From assembly GCF_000027165.1 (NCBI RefSeq), contig NC_013853.1, forward strand, positions 62,001-126,000: 64,000 nucleotides of DNA, given 5' to 3'. The position numbers were made by a program, and so were the translations under genes. Under the pieces are notes generated by a model. It did not search any database, was not told the origin of the DNA, and saw only the letters and a program-made list of their open reading frames with translations. Shown piece by piece: positions 28,974 through 36,506 of the stretch (positions are counted from its first letter, which is position 1; each line of letters begins with the position of its first letter). Origin of the DNA: Streptococcus mitis B6 (lineage in GTDB: Bacteria > Bacillota > Bacilli > Lactobacillales > Streptococcaceae).

Positions 28974-30011
28974 ATGAAAGCATACACAGAGCGTGTATTT
29001 GGAAATGTTGAGGGCAAGGATGTCTTGGCCTATCGTTTTGAGACGGACGGTGGTTACCAACTTGAGGTTATGACTTATGGTGCGACCATCTTGCGCTATG
29101 TAACGCCTGACAAGGCTGGAAATTTTGCCAATGTTATCTTGGGATTTGATGATTTTGATAGTTATGTAGGCAATAGTCCCAAGCATGGAGCTAGTGTAGG
29201 TCCTGTGGCAGGCCGTATTGCTGGTGCGACATTTGAGCTCAATAGCCAGACCTATCATCTGGAAGTCAACAATGCTAGCAACTGTAACCATAGCGGTTCA
29301 ACTGGTTGGGATTCGAGCTTGTTTGAACTAGTTGAAGTGAGCGACCATGGTCTGACCCTCTACACAGAGCGTACAGATGGGACAGGGGGATTTCCTGGAA
29401 ATCTCAAGATTTGGATTAGTTACCACTTGGAAGAAACTGGTGCCTACGAAATCAGCTACAAGGTAACGACCGATTAGGATACGCTGGTCAATCCGACCAA
29501 CCACAGCTACTTCAACTTGTCTGGTGATTTCACGCAGACGATTGACCGTCATGTCTTCCAACTAAATACAGAGGGCATTTACCCAATCGCTCTCGACGGT
29601 GTTCCTGCCAAAACTCCAGAAGCCAACCGTGATGTGGTCAAACACATCTACAATGGTGCCTTGTTGAAAGATATCTTTGCAGAAGAAGATGAGCAAATCC
29701 AGTTGGTATCTGGCTTAGATCATCCATTTGCCCTTCCTGCAGGTCATGACAATGCTGGATTCCTTTATGACCAAAACTCAGGTCGCTTCCTGCTTTTCAA
29801 GACAGAGGCTCCTTGCTTTGTGGTCTACACAGCAAACTTTGTGGATGAGAGTGTACTTGTGGCTGGTCAGCCAATGATTCAGCACAATGGGATTGCCCTT
29901 GAAGCGCAAGCTTTACCAGATGCCATTCACAGTAACCTCAAAGACCAAGTCATTCTCAAAGCCGGTCAAACCTTCACCAGTAAGACACGTTATGAACTTG
30001 TTGTGAAATAA
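28974..30011 (+). pseudogene. galM: aldose 1-epimerase broken by one nonsense codon
   Basis: GalM interconverts alpha and beta galactose for the Leloir pathway. The frame would encode 345 residues with GGYQLEVMTYGATI, KHGASVGPVAGRIAG, NHSGSTGWDSS and, after the break, NPTNHSYFNLSG and AGHDNAGF, all GalM features. A TAG at 29475-29477 (GTAACGACCGATTAGGATACG) stops it after residue 167, before the conserved PTNHSYFNL segment. A single C-to-T change from CAG would restore it. The rest of the frame is intact, so the loss is recent. AAAGGAGAAG precedes the ATG. Confidence 0.9.
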
Positions 30012-30056
30012 AAGAATCATTGCGCCTACTTTGGGGATTTAGGAATAGGTAAGCAA

Positions 30057-30085
30057 AGACAAATAGTAGGAAAATATGATATAAT
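30057..30085 (+). promoter_or_regulatory. promoter of the choline-binding CAP gene
   Basis: TATAAT at 30080-30085 with a weak -35 (AGACAA) 17 bases upstream. The gene's ribosome-binding site AAGGAG lies about 45 bases further on. Confidence 0.5.
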
Positions 30086-30140
30086 TGTGTGTTGAGAAGT
30101 ATTTATCAAGATACGATTCAAAAGATATAAGGAGTAAACA

Positions 30141-31328
30141 ATGAAGAAAATTGTATTTGCTAGCGCCTTGGCTTTGACCTTGGCTGGAGCAGTTTTGACA
30201 ACTGATGTTTTTGCGAATGACAGGTTGGTGGCAACGCAATCTGCTGATGGTTATGTATTGACTTCAGAGGTGTTAAATCCTTCTAGTGGCAACGTTTTAG
30301 TTGGGATTAAGGGAGAATTTTTAACCCCAGATAAACAAGCTATTTTGGATGCGATTAATAAGATTCGTAAGGAAGCAGCTGATGAAGGTTTGGTAGATAA
30401 GTATGTCCCTATTAAATGGTCAACTGACCTAGAAAAGGCAGCTTTTGCCAGAGCTACAGAAGCATCTATAACCATGGATCATACTCGTCTTTCTAGCAAA
30501 GAGCTTTGGAGTGCCTTTCCAACTTCTAATAGTATAATGGGAGAAAATTTGGCATGGAATCATGACGGTTTTCTAAAAGCTATTGAACAATGGCGTTCTG
30601 AAAAGGCAGATTATGTGAAGAAAAAAAATAGTGGTTCAGACAATGGGAAATCTGGTCACTATGAGTCGCTAATTAACCCTAAATTTACACACATGGGGAT
30701 GGCAGCTTTTAAAAATCCTAATAATCAATACAAAGCTATTACAATTGCTCAAACTCTAGGTGATGATGCTTCTTCAGAGGAATTGGCTGGTGGATATGGT
30801 TCTGCTGTTCAGTATACAGAAGTGACTGCCTCAAACCTTTCAACAGTTAAAACTAAAGCTACGGTTGTAGAAAAACCACTGAAAGATTTTAGAGCGTCTA
30901 CGTCTGATCAGTCTGGCTGGGTGGAATCTAATGGTAAATGGTATTTTTATGAGTCTGGTGATGTGAAGACAGGCTGGGTGAAAACAGATGGTAAATGGTA
31001 CTATTTGAATGACTTAGGTATCATGCAGACTGGATTTGTAAAAGTTTCTGGTAGCTGGTATTACTTGAGCAATTCAGGTGCTATGTTTACAGGCTGGGGA
31101 ACAGATGGTAGCAGATGGTTCTACTTTGACGGCTCAGGAGCTATGAAGACAGGCTGGTACAAGGAAAATGGCACTTGGTATTACCTTGACGAAGCAGGTA
31201 TTATGAAGACAGGTTGGTTTAAAGTTGGACCACACTGGTACTATGCCTACGATTCTGGAGCTTTGGCTGTGAGCACAACAACACCAGATGGTTACTATGT
31301 AAATGGTAATGGTGAATGGGTAAACTAG
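30141..31328 (+). CDS. choline-binding protein with a CAP/SCP domain
   Basis: A 395-residue surface protein. A signal peptide (MKKIVFASALALTLAGAVL, cleavage near VFA-ND) is followed by a CAP-superfamily domain at about 60-215. That domain has TMDHTRLSS, SIMGENLAWN and INPKFTHMGMAAF, in the positions of the CAP His, Glu and second His. From about residue 255 come six or seven choline-binding repeats (GWVKTDGKWYYLNDLGIMQT type), which hold the protein on phosphocholine teichoic acids of the wall. The target of the CAP domain is unknown. I do not assign a Cbp name: in pneumococcus the gene at this place differs in length. Confidence 0.9.
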   Translation: MKKIVFASALALTLAGAVLTTDVFANDRLVATQSADGYVLTSEVLNPSSGNVLVGIKGEFLTPDKQAILDAINKIRKEAADEGLVDKYVPIKWSTDLEKAAFARATEASITMDHTRLSSKELWSAFPTSNSIMGENLAWNHDGFLKAIEQWRSEKADYVKKKNSGSDNGKSGHYESLINPKFTHMGMAAFKNPNNQYKAITIAQTLGDDASSEELAGGYGSAVQYTEVTASNLSTVKTKATVVEKPLKDFRASTSDQSGWVESNGKWYFYESGDVKTGWVKTDGKWYYLNDLGIMQTGFVKVSGSWYYLSNSGAMFTGWGTDGSRWFYFDGSGAMKTGWYKENGTWYYLDEAGIMKTGWFKVGPHWYYAYDSGALAVSTTTPDGYYVNGNGEWVN

Positions 31329-31391
31329 GCTGAAAATGTCAGGCCATAGGTAAAGTATTCATCTTACTTAGCAAAAAGAATGAACGATAAG

Positions 31392-31424
31392 AAAGAGGTT
31401 GATGGCGAACATTGACCTCTTTTT
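31392..31424 (+). terminator. intrinsic terminator after the choline-binding gene
   Basis: AAAGAGGT and ACCTCTTT form the stem, with partial pairing in the loop, followed by TTTTG. Confidence 0.85.
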
Positions 31425-31627
31425 GTTAGAATAGAGGCCTCAAGTTGTCTGGCTTGACTTTCTTGATGGGAATTATATAGTGGTCTGAATCTGGAAGAGT
31501 ACAACTTAGCTTTTAAAACATTGTTAGAAATTAGTTTGACTTTCCTAATAGATTTGTTAGGTTTCTATTTCATTTTACTATATAATAGATGTAATAATTG
31601 AAGTTACAACTACAGAGGGAAATATTT

Positions 31628-32008
31628 ATGACCTATGAATACAAGAGTCACATTTATTTAGCAGAGGCAGTTTTATACTCTTCGAAAATCTCTTCAAACC
31701 ACGTCAACGTCGCCTTGCCGTATATATGGTTACTGACTTCGTCAGTTCTATCCACAACCTCAAAACGGTGTTTTGAGCTGACTTCGTCAGTTCTATCTGC
31801 AACCTCAAAACGGTGTTTTGAGCTGACTTCGTCAGTTCTATCTGCAACCTCAAAACGGTGTTTTGAGCTGACTTCGTCAGTTCTATCTGCAACCTCAAAA
31901 CAATGTTTTGAGCTGACTTCGTCAGTCTTATCTACAACCTCAAAACAGTGTTTTGAGCAGCCTGCGGCTAGTTTCCTAGTTTGCTCTTTGATTTTCATTG
32001 AGTATTAA
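31628..32008 (+). pseudogene. ORF whose body is a BOX element
   Basis: A TATAAT (31581-31586), an AGAGGGA ribosome-binding site and an ATG start a frame reading MTYEYKSHIYLAEAV, which then enters a BOX. Because boxB is 45 bases and open in this frame, translation would continue through five 15-residue repeats (FELTSSVLSATSKRC type) and stop at the BOX edge. A terminator follows immediately. This looks like the front of a small gene cut by the BOX. A real 126-residue fusion peptide is possible but unproven. Confidence 0.4.
31674..32007 (+). repeat. BOX element, A-B5-C
   Basis: Starts TATACTCTTCGAAAATC and ends CATTGAGTATTA. Five boxB units of 45 bases occur, with GACTTCGTCAG at 31735, 31780, 31825, 31870 and 31915. 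Confidence 0.93.
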
Positions 32009-32036
32009 AAGCATCTCGTAATCGGGATGCTTTTTT
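32008..32036 (+). terminator. intrinsic terminator at the BOX edge
   Basis: AAAGCATCTCG and CGGGATGCTTT form a strong stem with a TAAT loop, followed by six T. Confidence 0.85.
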
Positions 32037-32113
32037 CTCCTTGGTTTATCATTCTTCTCCTTGACACTCGGTCAGCATTTGATACAATAGTACAAAATTA
32101 GAGGAGGTAGGCT

Positions 32114-32878
32114 ATGATTCAGAAACATGCGATTCCCATTTTAGAGTTTGATGATAACCCTCAGGCGGTCATTATGCCGAATCATGAAGGCTTGGATTTA
32201 AAGTTACCAAAGAAGTGCATCTATGCATTTTTGGAAGAGGAGATTGACCGCTATGCGAGGGAAGTAGGGGCGGACTGTGTAGGCGAATTCGTTTCTGCCA
32301 CTAAGACCTATCCAGTCTATGTCGTGAACTACAAAGGCGAGGAAATTTGTCTGGCTCAGGCTCCTGTCGGTTCAGCTCCAGCAGCCCAGTTTATGGATTG
32401 GTTGATTGGCTATGGTGTGGAGCAGATTATTTCAACCGGAACCTGTGGTGTGCTGGCTGATATAGAAGAAAATGCCTTTCTAGTTCCTGTTCGCGCTCTG
32501 CGAGATGAAGGAGCTAGTTATCACTATATGGCACCTTCTCGTTATATGGAAATTCAGTCAGAGGCTATTGCTGCTATTGAGCGAGTTTTGGAAGTCAGAG
32601 GGATTCCTTATGAAGAAGTTATGACCTGGACGACAGATGGTTTTTACCGAGAAACGGCTGAAAAGGTGGCTTATCGCAAGGAAGAAGGCTGTGCTGTTGT
32701 GGAGATGGAGTGTTCTGCGCTTGCGGCAGTAGCCCAACTGCGTGGGGTTCTCTGGGGAGAATTGTTGTTCACAGCTGATTCCTTAGCAGACTTGGACCAG
32801 TACGATAGTCGTGACTGGGGTTCAGAAGCTTTCGAGAAGGCCTTGGAACTCTGCCTTGAGATAACTTCTCAGATCTAG
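32114..32878 (+). CDS. nucleoside phosphorylase of the PNP/UDP family
   Basis: A 254-residue member of the purine/uridine phosphorylase superfamily, which splits nucleosides with phosphate to base and ribose-1-phosphate. Visible are APVGSAPAAQFMDWL, the STGTCGVL phosphate-site region near residue 115, and EMECSALAAVAQLRG near 198, which corresponds to the MEtEa motif of this superfamily. The base specificity cannot be read; uridine or a related nucleoside is likely. AGGAGG lies 7 bases before the ATG. Confidence 0.85.
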   Translation: MIQKHAIPILEFDDNPQAVIMPNHEGLDLKLPKKCIYAFLEEEIDRYAREVGADCVGEFVSATKTYPVYVVNYKGEEICLAQAPVGSAPAAQFMDWLIGYGVEQIISTGTCGVLADIEENAFLVPVRALRDEGASYHYMAPSRYMEIQSEAIAAIERVLEVRGIPYEEVMTWTTDGFYRETAEKVAYRKEEGCAVVEMECSALAAVAQLRGVLWGELLFTADSLADLDQYDSRDWGSEAFEKALELCLEITSQI

Positions 32879-32911
32879 CTACTCTCCTTCTTTTTATGGT
32901 ACAATGGATGT

Positions 32912-34291
32912 ATGTTATTCAAATTATTTGTGAAAAAAATTGAAAGAGCTTTGGGTGGACTTTCGCCAGCTCGTCGGATTTTTCTGAGTTTCGCTGGAGT
33001 TATTTTTATAGGCTCTCTTCTTTTGAGTTTGCCTTTTGTTCAGGCAAATGGTTCTCAGGCCACTTATTTTGACCATCTTTTTACGACGGTGTCCATGGTC
33101 TGTGTGACTGGCCTTTTTACGCAACCAGTGGCTACTACCTATAATGTCTGGGGTCAGTTGATTTGTATGTTCTTGATACAGATTGGTGGTCTGGGGCTCA
33201 TGACTTTTATCGGGGTCTTTTATATTCAGGGCAAGCAAAAGCTCAGTCTTCGCAGTCGTGAAACCATTCAGGAAAGCTTTAGTTACGGGGAGACTCGGTC
33301 GCTGAAAGCCTTTATGCGGTCTATCTTTTTGACGACTTTTCTGGTGGAGGGCTTGGGTGCTTTTCTACTAAGTTTTCGTTTTATTCCTGAGTTTGGCTGG
33401 GGACGAGGCATTTTTACCTCTATCTTTTTAGCCATTTCAGCCTTTTGTAATGCTGGTTTTGATAATTTCGGCAGTAACAGTTTAGTGTCTTTTCAGACGG
33501 ACCCCTTGATCAATCTGGTCATTGCTGGTTTGATTATCACGGGTGGTCTTGGCTTTATGGTCTGGTTTGACTTGGCAACCCAGTTTGACAAGAAGAAAAA
33601 ACGCCGTCTGCGTTTCCACACCAAACTAGTCCTCTTCTTGACTGCAGGGATTTTGCTGTTTGGGACAGTATCCACACTCTTTACGGAGTGGCACAATCCA
33701 GGAACGATTGGCAATCTCAGTGTTCCAGAGAAAGTGCTGGTTAGCTTTTTCCAAACCGTTAGCATGAGAACGGCCGGTTTTGCTTCTATTGACTACACTC
33801 AAGCTCGACCTGTGACCTTGTTTATCTATATCCTACAGATGTTTCTGGGTGGAGCGCCTGGAGGGACGGCTGGGGGGCTCAAGATTACGACTTTCTTTGT
33901 CTTATTGGTCTTTGCGCGTAGTGAATTGCTGGGCTTACCTCATGCCAATGTTGCTCAGAGAACTATTGAGGCTCGAACAGTCCAAAAATCCTTTAGTGTC
34001 TTCATTATCTTTTTGATGACCTTCCTGTTGGGCTTGGTGTTGCTGGGAATTACAGCAGAAGGAACACCGCGATTTATCTACCTTATGTTTGAGACCATTT
34101 CAGCTCTTGCGACAGTTGGGGTAACGGCAAATCTGACACCAGAATTGGGCAAACTAGCTCTCAGCATTGTCATGGTGCTCATGTTTATTGGCCGTATCGG
34201 TCCCTTGACCTTGCTGGTTAGTCTAGCGGATTACCAGCCTGATAAGAAAGATTTGATTCAGTATATGAAAGCAGATATTAGTATTGGATAA
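32912..34291 (+). CDS. trkH: Trk/Ktr-type potassium uptake membrane protein
   Basis: The 459-residue channel subunit imports K+ together with the downstream regulatory protein. It has about eight to ten membrane helices and four pore-like segments with the Gly filter, such as VSMVCVTGLF, ISAFCNAGFDNFG, VSMRTAGFAS and ISALATVGVTANL. A TACAAT -10-like box ends only 6 bases before the ATG, so the mRNA may be leaderless or the true start may lie slightly downstream (GTG at 32929). The next gene starts 13 bases after the stop. Confidence 0.93.
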   Translation: MLFKLFVKKIERALGGLSPARRIFLSFAGVIFIGSLLLSLPFVQANGSQATYFDHLFTTVSMVCVTGLFTQPVATTYNVWGQLICMFLIQIGGLGLMTFIGVFYIQGKQKLSLRSRETIQESFSYGETRSLKAFMRSIFLTTFLVEGLGAFLLSFRFIPEFGWGRGIFTSIFLAISAFCNAGFDNFGSNSLVSFQTDPLINLVIAGLIITGGLGFMVWFDLATQFDKKKKRRLRFHTKLVLFLTAGILLFGTVSTLFTEWHNPGTIGNLSVPEKVLVSFFQTVSMRTAGFASIDYTQARPVTLFIYILQMFLGGAPGGTAGGLKITTFFVLLVFARSELLGLPHANVAQRTIEARTVQKSFSVFIIFLMTFLLGLVLLGITAEGTPRFIYLMFETISALATVGVTANLTPELGKLALSIVMVLMFIGRIGPLTLLVSLADYQPDKKDLIQYMKADISIG

Positions 34292-34304
34292 GAAAGGAAG
34301 AATG

Positions 34305-34970
34305 ATGTCAGATCGTACGATTGGAATTTTAGGCTTGGGGATTTTCGGGAGTAGTGTCCTGACGGCCCTAGCCAAGCAAGATATGAATATCATTGCCATT
34401 GATGACCACGCTGAGCGTATCAATCAATTTGAGCCAGTTTTGGCGCGTGGAGTTGTGGGCGATATTACAGATGAGGAACTCCTCAGAACTGCAGGAATTG
34501 ATACCTGTGATACGGTTGTAGTGGCAACAGGGGAAAATCTGGAGTCGAGTGTGCTTGCAGTCATGCATTGTAAGAGTCTAGGTGTACCAAGGGTTATTGC
34601 CAAGGTCAAAAGCCAGACAGCCAAGAAGGTTCTGGAAAAAATCGGTGCTGACTCGGTGATCTCACCTGAGTATGAAATGGGGCAGTCCCTAGCGCAGACC
34701 ATTCTCTTTCATAACAATGTCGATGTCTTTCAGCTGGATAAAAATGTCTCTATCGTGGAGATGAAAATTCCGAGTGTTTGGGCAGGTCAAAGTCTGAGCC
34801 AGCTAGATCTACGTGGCAAATACAATCTCAATGTCCTAGGATTTCGTGAACAAGAAAATTCACCACTGGATGTCCAGTTTGGTCCTAATGACCTCTTGAA
34901 AGCAGATGCCTATATCTTGGCGGTCATTAACAACCAGTATCTAGATGACTTGGCAGAATTAAATTCGTAA
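34305..34970 (+). CDS. cabP: KtrA/TrkA-type potassium uptake regulator, c-di-AMP-binding CabP type
   Basis: A 221-residue cytoplasmic protein with an N-terminal RCK/TrkA Rossmann domain (RTIGILGLGIFGSSVLTAL, then AIDDHAERINQF) and a C-terminal RCK_C domain from about 135. In pneumococcus the gene at this place is, as I recall, CabP, which binds c-di-AMP in its C-terminal domain and controls the TrkH-type channel. ATG 34305 is 6 bases from AAGGAA; an ATG one codon earlier is also possible. Followed by a terminator. Confidence 0.87.
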   Translation: MSDRTIGILGLGIFGSSVLTALAKQDMNIIAIDDHAERINQFEPVLARGVVGDITDEELLRTAGIDTCDTVVVATGENLESSVLAVMHCKSLGVPRVIAKVKSQTAKKVLEKIGADSVISPEYEMGQSLAQTILFHNNVDVFQLDKNVSIVEMKIPSVWAGQSLSQLDLRGKYNLNVLGFREQENSPLDVQFGPNDLLKADAYILAVINNQYLDDLAELNS

Positions 34971-34971
34971 G

Positions 34972-34993
34972 GAGGGAGCACCCCTCTTTTTTG
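34972..34993 (+). terminator. intrinsic terminator after cabP
   Basis: GAGGG and CCCTC stem with a short loop (AGCAC), then six T. Confidence 0.75.
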
Positions 34994-35103
34994 ATGCCCA
35001 AGATGGCAAAGAGAGACAGAGAGACAGAAGCCTTGTATTCTAGTAAAAGTTCTTCAAAGGCTGGACTTTATGGTAAAATAGAAAGAAGTGACAAGAGAGA
35101 GTA

Positions 35104-35343
35104 ATATTCAATGAAAATCAAAGATCAAACTAAACTAGCCACAGGATGCTCAAAACACTGTTTTGAGGTTGTAGATAAGACTGACGAAGTCAGCTCAAAA
35201 CACCGTTTTGAGGTTGCAGATAGAACTGACGAAGTCAGCTCAAAACACCGTTTTGAGGTTGCAGATAGAACTGACGAAGTCAGTATCATATACCTACGGC
35301 AAGGCGACGTTGACGCGGTTTGAAGAGATTTTCGAAGAGTATA
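35104..35343 (-). repeat. BOX element on the minus strand, A-B3-C
   Basis: Reads ATTCAATGAAAATCAAAG at the left and GATTTTCGAAGAGTATAAG at the right. Three boxB units (GACGAAGTCAG at 35183, 35228 and 35273) lie between. The C end has a TATACT to TATATT type change. Confidence 0.92.
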
Positions 35344-35374
35344 AGAAAAAATCAGTCCCCTAAAGGAGCAGATT

Positions 35375-36391
35375 ATGAAGTTATTGTCTATCGCCATCCC
35401 TAGCTATAATGCCGCTGCCTATCTTCATTATTGTGTGGAGTCGCTAGTGATTGGTGGTGAGCAAGTTGAGATTTTGATTATCAATGATGGGTCTCAGGAC
35501 CAGACTCAGGAAATTGCTGAGAGTTTATCTAGCAAGTATCCTAACATCGTGAGAGCCATTTATCAGGAAAATAAGGGCCATGGGGGTGCCGTCAATCGCG
35601 GCTTGGCGGAGGCTTCTGGGCGCTATTTTAAAGTAGTTGATAGTGACGACTGGGTGGATCCTCGTGCTTACCTGAAAATTTTGGAAACCTTGCAGGAACT
35701 TGAGAGCCAGGGGCAAGAGGTGGATGCCTTTGTGACCAATTTTGTCTATGAAAAGGAAGGCCAGTCTCGTAAGAAGAGTATGAGTTACGAGTCAGTCTTG
35801 CCTGTTCGGCAGATTTTTGGCTGGGACCAGGTCGGAAATTTTTCAAAAGGCCAGTATATCATGATGCACTCGCTGATTTATCGGACAGATTTGTTGCGAG
35901 CGAGCCAGTTCCAACTGCCTGAGCATACTTTTTATGTCGATAATCTCTTTGTCTTTACCCCCCTTCAGCAGGTCAAGACCATGTACTATCTACCTGTCGA
36001 TTTCTATCGTTATTTGATTGGGCGTGAGGACCAGTCTGTCAATGAGCAAGTGATGATTAAGCGCATTGACCAGCAACTAAAGGTCAATCGACTCTTGGTA
36101 GACCAGCTTGATTTATCTAAAGTAGGCCACCCTAAAATGCGAGAATATCTGCTGAATCATATTGAGATTACGACGGTGATTTCCAGTGCCCTGCTCAACC
36201 GAGCTGGAACAGCGGAGCATCTGGCAAAAAAACGGGAGCTGTGGACCTATATTCAGCAGGAAAATCCAGAGGTTTTTCAGGCTATCCGCAAGACCATGTT
36301 GAGTCGTTTGACCAAACATTCAGTCTTGCCAGCTCGCAAACTGTCCAATGTTGTCTATCAAATCACCAAATCTGTTTATGGATTTAATTGA
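35375..36391 (+). CDS. family 2 glycosyltransferase
   Basis: A 338-residue GT-A fold glycosyltransferase. It begins LLSIAIPSYNAAAYLHYCVESL, has the nucleotide-sugar region EILIINDGSQDQT and the metal-binding KVVDSDDWVDPRAY near residue 90, and shows no clear membrane anchor. The acceptor and sugar are unknown. It sits between cabP and the adhesin gene pavB, as I recall in pneumococcus. AAAGGAG lies 8 bases before the ATG. Confidence 0.9.
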   Translation: MKLLSIAIPSYNAAAYLHYCVESLVIGGEQVEILIINDGSQDQTQEIAESLSSKYPNIVRAIYQENKGHGGAVNRGLAEASGRYFKVVDSDDWVDPRAYLKILETLQELESQGQEVDAFVTNFVYEKEGQSRKKSMSYESVLPVRQIFGWDQVGNFSKGQYIMMHSLIYRTDLLRASQFQLPEHTFYVDNLFVFTPLQQVKTMYYLPVDFYRYLIGREDQSVNEQVMIKRIDQQLKVNRLLVDQLDLSKVGHPKMREYLLNHIEITTVISSALLNRAGTAEHLAKKRELWTYIQQENPEVFQAIRKTMLSRLTKHSVLPARKLSNVVYQITKSVYGFN

Positions 36392-36506
36392 TATAAGTAT
36401 TTTATAAGAGGGATTTAAGAAAAATTTTAACTTTTTCTTAGTCCTTTTTAATTTTAGGAGATTATACTAGAGTCATCAAATAAAGAAAAACTCTAAGGAG
36501 AATCCT

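Noticed and set aside
29517..30011. Separate functional gene for the second half of galM
   Set aside because: The TTG start lies inside the family domain with no ribosome-binding site. It is the downstream part of a nonsense-broken galM.
31654..31998. Minus-strand 114-residue ORF with repeated TDEVSSKHCFEVADR-type segments
   Set aside because: It is the translation of boxB units. Similar ORFs appear at 28427-28705 and 35111-35397 over other BOX elements, without their own start signals.
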